From an uncultured Clostridia bacterium (lineage in GTDB: Bacteria; Bacillota; Clostridia; TANB77; CAG-508), in the NCBI GenBank assembly GCA_948530865.1, contig CAOTKV010000012.1:1-57984 (forward strand): a DNA stretch of 57,984 nucleotides, read 5' to 3'. Shown one piece after another: positions 33,114-39,951 of this stretch; the stretch's first letter is position 1; each line of letters starts with the position of its first letter. A program made the translations under genes and the position numbers. The notes below the pieces were generated by a model. That model was not told the DNA's origin. It ran no database searches and was given only the letters and a program-made list of their open reading frames with translations.

Positions 33114-34343
33114 ATGAGAAAAAATCTTCAAAGAATTATTTTTGCAATTGTAGCAATGGCAATCCTGTTTTCGGGAAAAAGCGTTTACGCAGCAAACAAC
33201 AATACAGCACCATATGGTTACACATACGAAGATTCTGCATCAAACCGCACGATGTACAAATACTATGAATATGGTAAAACATCATATGCATGCACTCGTG
33301 AATTTTATAGTATGCTGAATAGAGTATGTACCAAAAACGGTACTGTTGTAACTGCATTATCTGCTGGTTCTGGTTCACGGTATAATGGTTTTGGTTTAAC
33401 TGGAATCTTCTATTCTGTAACCAGTAAAGGTGAATTGATTAGCGTTGACAAGAATAATAAGGTAACTACCTTAATTCCTTCAGGCGTAATCTCCCTTGCT
33501 TACACAGCAGATGAGCTTGCAGACATTGTTGTTACATCATCTGGAAACAAATACTTGGAAACATTAAAGGAAGCTCCTGTAAAGGATAATCCTGTAGATG
33601 CTCCATCACCTGCTCCATCCAAACCAGTAAATACAGCAAAAAATCGGGTTGAAATATACCAAAATTCTGCTTCAGAAATGGTTTATGATGCATACAAAGC
33701 AGGCAAAATCAATTTTTCTATTGTTACCAGCAAAAATGGTCAAAAGGTTCTAAATGTATCAGAAAGAGTTCGGCTTTCTGATTTCGCAAAGGGCACAAAA
33801 TTTATGGGGATTGATCCTTCATATAATGTGTATATGTACGAAGTCAACAATAGTGGTACATTGTATCGCTTCAAACCCAATAATTGGTATTCTGCTGAAA
33901 AGATTGTTCTTAGCGGTGCCTTTAAATCATTTGAAACAAATAAAAATGGCTTTATTGAAAAAGTGGTTACAAGCAAATCTTCATATACTATCAAACAGCT
34001 TACTACTTCGGGTAAATGGAAAGCCAAAAAGACATATGCTGTTGATAAAGGAAGTTATGTGACACTTTATATCAAGAATTCAAGTAAAAGCCACACTCTG
34101 TCCATCGACAAAGGTGTTCTGTATTTGAATGGAAAAGCCATAGCAATTGGTGTTTCAAGAAAATTTGGGTTTGTCTCAGCAAAGAAATTCGCCTATATAA
34201 AAGGCGGAAAAGTTCGCACAGCAACAATTACGAGCCCAGTGAAACAAAAGGTCTTTGTATCAAAGGTGAAGGACTTTAAAAAGTCAAATGGACTAATTAA
34301 AAAAGTCGTTTTGACAAATGGCAAAACGAAAAAACTTTCCTAA
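33114..34343 (+). CDS. secreted two-domain protein of unknown function, paralogue 2
   Basis: 409 residues, signal peptide at 1 to about 26 (core IIFAIVAMAILFSGKSVYA). Collinear with paralogue 1: APYGYTYEDSASNRTMYKYY, the shared SAGSGSRYNGFGLTGIFY, a Pro/Ala linker (DAPSPAPSKP), NRVEIYQNSASEMVYDAY, RLSDFAKGTKFMGIDPSYNV and NWYSAEKIVLSG. The C-terminus is more basic (VSKVKDFKKSNGLIKKVVLT). Its GC content is closer to that of the genome than that of paralogue 1, so the two may differ in age or origin. It has its own promoter, leader and terminator. No function can be assigned. Confidence 0.85.
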   Translation: MRKNLQRIIFAIVAMAILFSGKSVYAANNNTAPYGYTYEDSASNRTMYKYYEYGKTSYACTREFYSMLNRVCTKNGTVVTALSAGSGSRYNGFGLTGIFYSVTSKGELISVDKNNKVTTLIPSGVISLAYTADELADIVVTSSGNKYLETLKEAPVKDNPVDAPSPAPSKPVNTAKNRVEIYQNSASEMVYDAYKAGKINFSIVTSKNGQKVLNVSERVRLSDFAKGTKFMGIDPSYNVYMYEVNNSGTLYRFKPNNWYSAEKIVLSGAFKSFETNKNGFIEKVVTSKSSYTIKQLTTSGKWKAKKTYAVDKGSYVTLYIKNSSKSHTLSIDKGVLYLNGKAIAIGVSRKFGFVSAKKFAYIKGGKVRTATITSPVKQKVFVSKVKDFKKSNGLIKKVVLTNGKTKKLS

Positions 34344-34456
34344 TAACCACGTGACATGCATCGAAAATAAATAGGAAACTAAGCAAGGTTATTATAGTAA
34401 CTTGTTAATTATATTAAAATCCCAATAGACACTTAAAATCTTCAAAACTCATCCAA

Positions 34457-34487
34457 AAGAGGGCGCAATGCGCCTCTTCTTTTTTTA
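34457..34487 (+). terminator. intrinsic terminator of the second secreted paralogue
   Basis: AAGAGGGCGC pairs with GCGCCTCTT (one bulged G) and is followed by CTTTTTTTATT. It lies about 115 bases after the stop codon; I see no gene between. Confidence 0.88.
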
Positions 34488-34563
34488 TTCTTTTTATGCA
34501 AAAATTTTTTTCTATTGTCTTTTCCTAGATATAATTGTGTTTGATAAATCGCTTTCAAAAAAG

Positions 34564-34577
34564 CGAACATTTTTTCG
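34564..34577 (+). promoter_or_regulatory. LexA-box-like site upstream of the 34664 gene
   Basis: CGAACATTTTTTCG differs by one base from the Bacillota LexA consensus CGAACNNNNGTTCG. The GCGAACATTT motif occurs again at 34633-34642, so the two sites bracket the promoter. No lexA gene is in the window. Confidence 0.45.
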
Positions 34578-34586
34578 AAAAATGTA

Positions 34587-34615
34587 TTGACATTTTATAT
34601 TCATAATTGTAAAAT
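34587..34615 (+). promoter_or_regulatory. sigma-A promoter of the 34664 metallopeptidase gene
   Basis: TTGACA (34587-34592), 17 bases, TAAAAT (34610-34615). Confidence 0.83.
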
Positions 34616-34633
34616 AAAACAAACAAATATTTG

Positions 34634-34647
34634 CGAACATTTATTTT
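34634..34647 (+). promoter_or_regulatory. second GCGAACATTT copy, downstream of the promoter
   Basis: CGAACATTTATTTT keeps the left half of the LexA-like box of 34564-34577 but has a poor right half. It overlaps the expected start region of the transcript. Confidence 0.3.
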
Positions 34648-34663
34648 GTAAGAGGAAGTAAAA

Positions 34664-35239
34664 ATGAATATTTTAAAATTAGTAAAAGTTAGTAATACAA
34701 AGGAAAAAGTAGAATTAAATAATGATAATTTCTTGTTCGGAAAAGATGAAACCTTACAACCAAAATTTGCAAAAATATTTGGTTTAAATTACTCTGTAAA
34801 TATTTATTATTTAAAAATAACTTCTCCAGAATTAAACTTAGAAAAAAATTGTATAAATATTCATCTACCTATCTCTTATAGAAAAAAAAATAATCAAGAA
34901 TTAATAAATATAATATTATTAAAAATGTATACAAAAATTGCAGAAAGTGAAATTGAAAATATAATGGAAAAAGCAAGACATGAATTTGATTTTGCACCAG
35001 AAGATTATGAAATTAAAAAGATTTCAGGAAGCCTTGCTACATGTAATAAAGATTTACAAACATTCACTATAAATCCTTATATTGTTAGATATTCAAAAGA
35101 AATTGTCGAATATATTATATTTCATGAATTCTGTCATTTAAAATATAAAAATCATACAAAAAGCTTTTATGATATGTTAAAAAAGTATAAACCAAATTAT
35201 GAAGCATTAGCAAAACAAATTTCAAATCTAAAATATTAA
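34664..35239 (+). CDS. YgjP/DUF45-like zinc metallopeptidase
   Basis: 191 residues. The C-terminal part has HEFCHLKYKNHTKSFYDMLK (about 158-177), which carries HExxH and the following conserved His plus Phe of the YgjP/SprT/WLM-like group, preceded by the family's strand (ATCNKDLQTFTINPYIVRYS). YgjP-like proteins are related to SprT/Wss1 proteases, some of which act on DNA-protein crosslinks. The N-terminal half is AT-rich and not recognised. GAGG precedes the ATG. Two LexA-box-like sequences flank its promoter, which would suit a DNA-damage role; both points are inference. Confidence 0.75.
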   Translation: MNILKLVKVSNTKEKVELNNDNFLFGKDETLQPKFAKIFGLNYSVNIYYLKITSPELNLEKNCINIHLPISYRKKNNQELINIILLKMYTKIAESEIENIMEKARHEFDFAPEDYEIKKISGSLATCNKDLQTFTINPYIVRYSKEIVEYIIFHEFCHLKYKNHTKSFYDMLKKYKPNYEALAKQISNLKY

Positions 35240-35265
35240 AAATTATTATTTGTGTTAGTAATTTT
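35239..35265. repeat. short dispersed repeat, copy 1 (TTATTTGTGTTAG)
   Basis: AAATTA and TAATTT arms enclose TTATTTGTGTTAG directly after the stop codon of the metallopeptidase gene. Related copies: 35454-35481 and 35801-35827 (inverted) and 57931-57957 (direct). Confidence 0.55.
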
Positions 35266-35282
35266 GATTAATATTATATTAT

Positions 35283-35437
35283 GCTTTGTTAGAATAATTC
35301 TAAAAATTTATCGTTCCTTACTGGTCGACTTCACTTCGTTTCGCTCCCAGCTCTGCATTAACTAACAGTAATCACTTTGTTCAACTGTTAGTAAAAAACT
35401 GCGCATCACTTTAAATTTTTAAATTATTCTACAAAGC
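35283..35437. repeat. hairpin element, copy 2 (GTTCCTT...GTTTCGCTCCCA core)
   Basis: GCTTTGTTAGAATAATT (from 35283) pairs with AATTATTCTACAAAGC (to 35437) as part of an arm of about 28 bp. The core CGTTCCTTACTGGTCG, CACTTCGTTTCGCTCCCA and CTGCGCATCACT is that of copy 1 (29441-29538). Between the last two core blocks is an extra segment containing its own hairpin ACTAACAGT/ACTGTTAGT (about 35361-35391), so the copy looks like an element with a second hairpin inserted. Confidence 0.68.
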
Positions 35438-35453
35438 TTCAATAAAAATGTGC

Positions 35454-35481
35454 AAAAAAATTACTTACAAAATAACAATTT
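35454..35481. repeat. short dispersed repeat, copy 2 (inverted, divergent)
   Basis: AAATTACTTACAAAATAACAATTT is 24 bases; its inverse has TTATTTTGTAAG in place of TTATTTGTGTTAG of copy 1. It lies inside the inverted-repeat-rich intergenic region. Confidence 0.4.
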
Positions 35482-35640
35482 CAAAATAGCCTAAGACATA
35501 ATTTTCTGCTTGATATCAATTTTACAGCAGTTCCTTAAACCCTAGACTACTAGAAACTTTATTTATTATAGTAATTTTAAATTTGGCACTTAATATTTTT
35601 TATAATAATTTTCTGAAAGAAAAGTTCGAATGTAAACAAA

Positions 35641-35738
35641 GTATTTTATTAGTAGAATATTTTTAAAGAAAATAGGGAATCTCAAACTTGTTTTTGAGGG
35701 CGCTGTTTTCTTTAAAATTTAATTCTACTTTAAAATAC
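35641..35738. repeat. large imperfect palindrome
   Basis: Arms of about 32 bases (left from 35641, beginning GTATTTTATTAGTAGAAT; right ending TTCTACTTTAAAATAC at 35738) are complementary with a few mismatches. The 33-base loop holds a further hairpin CTCAAACTTGTTTTTGAG. The flanks AAAGTTC (about 35624) and GAACTTT (about 35752) extend the pairing. No reading frame; it may be a MITE remnant or a structured RNA. The sequence between 35485 and 35615 shows nothing I can name. Confidence 0.55.
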
Positions 35739-35800
35739 AGCGGAATAACGAGAACTTTGAAAGAAGAAAATGTATTATAAAAAATATAAGCTTTACAATT

Positions 35801-35827
35801 AAAATTACTCACACAAATAACAATTTA
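35801..35827. repeat. short dispersed repeat, copy 3 (inverted)
   Basis: The inverse reads AAATTGTTATTTGTGTGAG followed by TAATTTTA, close to copies 1 and 4. Copies 1 and 3 lie in opposite orientation near the two ends of the 35240-35830 intergenic region. Confidence 0.5.
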
Positions 35828-35836
35828 CTTAACTTA

Positions 35837-35867
35837 AAAGAGAGCGCTAATTCTAGCGCCCTCTCTC
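35837..35867 (-). terminator. intrinsic terminator of the radical SAM/peptide operon
   Basis: On the minus strand AGAGAGGGCGCT pairs with AGCGCTCTCT (one bulged G), followed by TTTTAAG, about 20 bases after the peptide gene. Confidence 0.83.
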
Positions 35868-35889
35868 CATATTCAGTTTTATCTTGCTT

Positions 35890-36129
35890 TTACCAGCCAC
35901 GACGTCTTACATTCTCAAATGCACGTCTAATATCATTATTTGATGCTGGAACTTTTCCTCCACAACCACCAGAATCAACAGAAATTCTGGTTTCGCTTCC
36001 GCCACATCCACTTCTGCTTTCAGAAACATACAGATATTTGGTTGGGCTTCCACAACCACCATAGCTAATAGGAATTCTCATTTCAGAAGAACCACCACAA
36101 CCTCCAAAACTACCACCACCACATGACAT
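35890..36129 (-). CDS. Cys-Gly repeat peptide, candidate radical-SAM-modified RiPP precursor
   Basis: 79 residues, 5 Cys (3, 11, 26, 42, 56) and 18 Gly. Three repeats start at C11, C26 and C42, each 14-16 long: CGGSSEMRIPISYGG, CGSPTKYLYVSESRSG, CGGSETRISVDSGG, then CGGK. Each is a CG(G/S)S turn plus an alternating beta-strand-like segment ending in (G/S)G before the next Cys. The Cys-rich part starts at residue 3, so there is no N-terminal leader. A charged C-terminal segment (NNDIRRAFENVRRRGW) could serve as recognition sequence. AAGGAGG precedes the ATG; 13 bases separate it from the radical SAM gene. A metal-binding or structural protein is the alternative. Confidence 0.8.
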   Translation of the reverse strand: MSCGGGSFGGCGGSSEMRIPISYGGCGSPTKYLYVSESRSGCGGSETRISVDSGGCGGKVPASNNDIRRAFENVRRRGW

Positions 36130-36142
36130 AATGTTTACCTCC

Positions 36143-37033
36143 TTACTGTTTTTGGGTGTTTATCATACTCAAAAATTTCGATATATTCTCGTTCTTGCCA
36201 TCCCAGTCGTAACATATATCTCCATTTTGAAGTATAATCAAGTCATTAATTTCCACAACATTTGCAAATTGAACAGCGGTCGTCATAACACCTCTATGGT
36301 AATTAATTACCAGCTCATCATCGTGCTTTTCATTAAATTTAATGAAAGTACACGTATCACAAACATTGCAGAAAGTATGAGATTGATAATAGTAAGCTGT
36401 TGCCAAATCATTTATTACTTTACTATCTGTCATCTCATGTAAATCACTCTTGCTTTGTGTAACATAGTTACTACGTAGGTTTAAAAGTAACGAATATGGC
36501 CCACCTTTCATCTTGGCAATTCTTGTCCATCTACTAACATATTTTTCTATGCTTTCAATAGAAAAAGAACCTTCATTTTGCTCAACAATATTAATTCTTA
36601 CAGGCTTTTGAATTGTTGCAATTACCTCATCTTCTGCTATTTGATGCAGAATTTCTGAATCTTCTTCATAAGAATGAGTGTGTCTGGAAATGCTAATACT
36701 TTTTATGCACTCAGTGGAATTCACGAGTTCTATAAATTCTTTGCTATTTCTCTTAGGTAAGCTGGTGTTGATATAAACAACTTTATTATCAACAATTTTG
36801 AGTAATTCTCTCAGTTTGTCTACATCAGCACTTGGCTCACCACCAGTAAAAACAACAATTGGTAACATAGAATCTCTTATCAATCGCAAACTTTGTCTTA
36901 CTTTTTCATAATCACCTTTTATCCGCTCATAGTCTTTTTTAGAAGAGCAGAATTTGCAATTGTTTGTACAATTCCACGGTACATATACTGTAACAGAAAA
37001 ATCGCTTCTTCCAATTGTAAAGTCATTAATCAT
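36143..37033 (-). CDS. radical SAM protein, candidate peptide maturase
   Basis: 296 residues. The radical SAM [4Fe-4S] motif is CTNNCKFC (C22, C26, C29), followed by the SAM-binding VFTGGEPSAD (GGEP at 64-67). The C-terminal third has a second Cys set, CNVCDTC (C222, C225, C228), and C274 in NGDICYDW, four ligands suitable for an auxiliary cluster. There is no N-terminal PqqD-like recognition domain, as only 21 residues precede C22. It is first in a two-gene unit with the Cys-Gly peptide and has its own promoter and a 100-base leader. GC content is above that of the neighbours. Peptide modification (thioether or similar) is an inference from the pairing; QueE-like chemistry is less likely. 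Confidence 0.85.
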   Translation of the reverse strand: MINDFTIGRSDFSVTVYVPWNCTNNCKFCSSKKDYERIKGDYEKVRQSLRLIRDSMLPIVVFTGGEPSADVDKLRELLKIVDNKVVYINTSLPKRNSKEFIELVNSTECIKSISISRHTHSYEEDSEILHQIAEDEVIATIQKPVRINIVEQNEGSFSIESIEKYVSRWTRIAKMKGGPYSLLLNLRSNYVTQSKSDLHEMTDSKVINDLATAYYYQSHTFCNVCDTCTFIKFNEKHDDELVINYHRGVMTTAVQFANVVEINDLIILQNGDICYDWDGKNENISKFLSMINTQKQ

Positions 37034-37073
37034 AATGTCCCCCTTATTTTTTAATGAATGATTTTATAGTTAC

Positions 37074-37129
37074 ATATAGATAAAACCTTAAAGTTATCCA
37101 TGAATTTCTTCTATTGGATATAGATAAAA
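37074..37129. repeat. 12-bp direct repeat in the radical SAM leader
   Basis: ATATAGATAAAA occurs at 37074-37085 and 37118-37129, 44 bases apart, between promoter and start codon of the radical SAM gene. It could be a regulator binding site or an RNA element. Confidence 0.5.
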
Positions 37130-37142
37130 TTAAACTTTAAAT

Positions 37143-37171
37143 ATTATATCACAAATCGAAAGTTATGTAAA
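37143..37171 (-). promoter_or_regulatory. sigma-A promoter of the radical SAM/peptide operon
   Basis: On the minus strand TTTACA (37171-37166), 17 bases, TATAAT (37148-37143). Confidence 0.82.
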
Positions 37172-37175
37172 CATA

Positions 37176-37210
37176 AGAGAATCTATTTCTTAAAATGAAA
37201 TAGATTCTCT
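37176..37210 (-). terminator. intrinsic terminator of leuS
   Basis: AGAGAATCTATTTC and GAAATAGATTCTCT form a perfect 14-bp stem with a 7-base loop just after leuS. The downstream T run is weak. Confidence 0.7.
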
Positions 37211-37216
37211 CATTAA

Positions 37217-39814
37217 CTATTTTACTACAATATTATAAATTTTTCCTTTTACATAAATTTCTTTTACAACATTTTTTCCTGAAATAGCATTTTGAATTGC
37301 TTCAGTATTATCAACTATTGCTTTTAATTCTTCTTGAGAAGCTTCTTTAGGAACAACAACTACTGCTTTTACTTTTCCATTAACTTGTACTGGAATTTCA
37401 ATCTCATCATCAATAGTTTTTGCTTCATCATATATTGGCCATGGTGTTTCATTTATTGTTTTACTTTCCCCTAATATACTAAACAATTCTTCAGTCATAT
37501 GTGGTGCAAAAGGATTTAATAATTGTAAAAATGTTTTATATTCTGCTTTATTAATTTTCTTATCTTTATAGAATTCATTTGTCATTTTCATAAATTCAGC
37601 AACAGATGTATTAAACTTCATCTCTTCTATATCAGAAGTTACTTTTTTAATTGCTTTATGCATCATTTTTTCATGTTCAGGAGAATATTCATCACCATCT
37701 ACTAAAATATCTTGCATATTCCAAACTCTATCTAAGAATTTTCCACATCCACGAATTGATTCCATAGACCATGGAGCTGTTTGATCAAAAGGTCCCATAA
37801 ACATTTCATATACTCTAAATGTATCTGCACCAAATTCTGCAACTATATCATCAGGATTTATAACATTTCCTTTTGATTTAGACATTTTTTCTCCATTACC
37901 ACCTAAAATCATACCATGAGAAGTTCTCTTTTGATATGGCTCTTTTGTAGGTACAACTCCTATATCATATAAGAATTTATGCCAGAATCTTGAATATAAT
38001 AAGTGAAGTGTTGTATGTTCCATTCCACCATTATACCAATCTATTGGAGACCAATATTCTAAAGCTTCTTTTGAAGCTAGTGCTTCTTTATTATGTGGAT
38101 CCATATATCTTAAGAAATACCAAGATGATCCTGCCCATTGTGGCATTGTATCTGTTTCACGTCTAGCATCTTTACCACAACATGGACATTTTGTTTTTAT
38201 CCATTCTTCTTGTTTTGCCAAAGGTGATTCACCATTTTCTCCTGGTTCATAGTCTTCTATATCAGGAAGTACCAAAGGTAATTCTGATTCTGGAATTGGA
38301 TTCCATCCACAATCTTCACAATATACCATTGGTATAGGTTCTCCCCAATATCTTTGACGAGAAAATACCCAATCACGTAATTTGTAATTTACTTTTCTCT
38401 CACCTAATTTATTTTCTTCTATATACTCTATTGCTTTTTGAATTGCTTCTTTTGATGATAAACCATCTAAAAATTGCGAATTTATAGCAACACCATTATC
38501 TACATCAGTGAATGGTTCTTTCATAAATCTATCAGTAGAATTACTATCATAAAACCAATAATCAAACTTAGCCATTAATTCATTTTGTACTTCATCACCT
38601 TTATTATCAGCTTTTGGCATAATAACTGGTTGAACTGGTAAATTGAATTTTTTAGCAAATTCGAAATCTCTTTCATCATGTGCAGGAACAGCCATAATCG
38701 CACCAGTTCCATAAGTACTTAAAACATAATCTGAAACCCAAATTGGAATTTGCGATAAATTATCTAACGGATTTATTGCTTTAATTCCTTTTATTTCCAC
38801 TCCTGTTTTTTCTTTATTAAGCTCAGCTCTTTCAAAATCAGATTTTAATGCTGCTTTTTCTTTATATTCATTTACTTCGTCTAAATTTGTAATTCTATCT
38901 GCATATTTTTTAATTAATTCATGTTCTGGAGCAATAACCATATATGTTACACCAAAAATTGTATCTGGTCTTGTTGTATATACTTTCAAATATTGTCTTT
39001 CTAAATTTTCATTTTCAACCTCTTTATCATAAAGAGTTATTGGACTATTTAATCCCAACTCTTCTTTTGACATTTTAGAATATACTTTTAATGTTCTAAA
39101 ATCAGGCATTACTTCAAAGTTAACTTCAGCCCCTTCACTTCTACCGATCCAATTTTTTTGTTGTGCTTTTATTTTATCTAAGAAATCAATATCATCTAAA
39201 TCATCAATTAGTCTTTGTGCATATTCTGTTATTTTTAGCATCCATTGTGATTTTTCTTTTTGAACAACTGAACTTCCACATCTTTCACAAACCCCATTTA
39301 CAACTTCTTCGTTTGCCAAACCAACTTTACATCCTGTACAGAAATTAATTGGCATTGTAGCTTTATAAGCTAAACCATGTTTGTATAGTTGAATAAATAT
39401 CCATTGTGTCCATTTATAATAGTCAGGATCTGTTGTATTAACTTCTCTTGACCAATCAAAAGAAAATCCTAATGATTTTAATTGTTCTCTAAAATGATTT
39501 ATATTATTTTCTGTTGTTATTTTTGGATGAACATGATTTTTAATAGCATAATTTTCAGCAGGGAGTCCGAAAGCATCAAAACCAATTGGATATAAAACAT
39601 TATATCCTTCCATTCTTTTCTTTCTTGCAATAATATCTAATGCAGTGTAAGATCTTGGATGACCTACATGTAATCCTTGACCTGATGGATATGGAAATTC
39701 TATTAAACCATACCATTTCTTCTTATTTGAAAAATCTTGTTTTGCATTAAATGTACCTTCTTTGTACCATTTTGATTGCCATTTTTGTTCTACTTCTTTA
39801 AAATTATACCCCAT
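37217..39814 (-). CDS. leuS: leucine--tRNA ligase
   Basis: Class I synthetase for tRNA-Leu, 865 residues. HIGH motif in FPYPSGQGLHVGHPRSY, KMSKS in GEKMSKSKGNVINPDD, the zinc module CTGCKVGLANE...VCERCGSS, the CP1 editing domain with TTRPDTIFGVTYMVIAPEH and GTGAIMAVPAHDERD, and WAGSSWYFLRYMDP. A longer reading (to 39883) is open, but the ATG at 39814 is right: it has AAGGGAGAG upstream and gives MGYNFKEVEQKWQ, the usual LeuRS N-terminus. The short leader from the promoter at 39855-39883 has no T-box, unlike serS. Confidence 0.97.
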   Translation of the reverse strand: MGYNFKEVEQKWQSKWYKEGTFNAKQDFSNKKKWYGLIEFPYPSGQGLHVGHPRSYTALDIIARKKRMEGYNVLYPIGFDAFGLPAENYAIKNHVHPKITTENNINHFREQLKSLGFSFDWSREVNTTDPDYYKWTQWIFIQLYKHGLAYKATMPINFCTGCKVGLANEEVVNGVCERCGSSVVQKEKSQWMLKITEYAQRLIDDLDDIDFLDKIKAQQKNWIGRSEGAEVNFEVMPDFRTLKVYSKMSKEELGLNSPITLYDKEVENENLERQYLKVYTTRPDTIFGVTYMVIAPEHELIKKYADRITNLDEVNEYKEKAALKSDFERAELNKEKTGVEIKGIKAINPLDNLSQIPIWVSDYVLSTYGTGAIMAVPAHDERDFEFAKKFNLPVQPVIMPKADNKGDEVQNELMAKFDYWFYDSNSTDRFMKEPFTDVDNGVAINSQFLDGLSSKEAIQKAIEYIEENKLGERKVNYKLRDWVFSRQRYWGEPIPMVYCEDCGWNPIPESELPLVLPDIEDYEPGENGESPLAKQEEWIKTKCPCCGKDARRETDTMPQWAGSSWYFLRYMDPHNKEALASKEALEYWSPIDWYNGGMEHTTLHLLYSRFWHKFLYDIGVVPTKEPYQKRTSHGMILGGNGEKMSKSKGNVINPDDIVAEFGADTFRVYEMFMGPFDQTAPWSMESIRGCGKFLDRVWNMQDILVDGDEYSPEHEKMMHKAIKKVTSDIEEMKFNTSVAEFMKMTNEFYKDKKINKAEYKTFLQLLNPFAPHMTEELFSILGESKTINETPWPIYDEAKTIDDEIEIPVQVNGKVKAVVVVPKEASQEELKAIVDNTEAIQNAISGKNVVKEIYVKGKIYNIVVK

Positions 39815-39854
39815 AGCTTTCTCTCCCTTTTTTACTCTATTTTCAATGTTAATT

Positions 39855-39883
39855 ATTATATACCAATAGTTCAGTTTTTTCAA
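39855..39883 (-). promoter_or_regulatory. sigma-A promoter of leuS
   Basis: On the minus strand TTGAAA (39883-39878), 17 bases, TATAAT (39860-39855). Confidence 0.83.
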
Positions 39884-39908
39884 GTTTTATAAAGTTTTTT
39901 AGAATTAA

Positions 39909-39939
39909 AAAAAGGAATATGATAAGCATATTCCTTTTT
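39909..39939 (-). terminator. intrinsic terminator of infC-rpmI-rplT
   Basis: AAAAAGGAATATG and CATATTCCTTTTT form a 13-bp stem with a 5-base loop, followed by TT on the minus strand; A/T tracts on both sides. Confidence 0.85.
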
Positions 39940-39951
39940 ATATATTTAAAA

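Noticed and set aside
35240..35889. CRISPR array or large known ncRNA in the repeat-rich gap
   Set aside because: Repeats are inverted and unevenly spaced, not direct with regular spacers; no match by eye to 6S RNA, tmRNA or OLE RNA features.
39815..39911. T-box upstream of leuS
   Set aside because: The promoter at 39855-39883 leaves a leader of only about 35 bases, with no GGTGG/T-box sequence or terminator.
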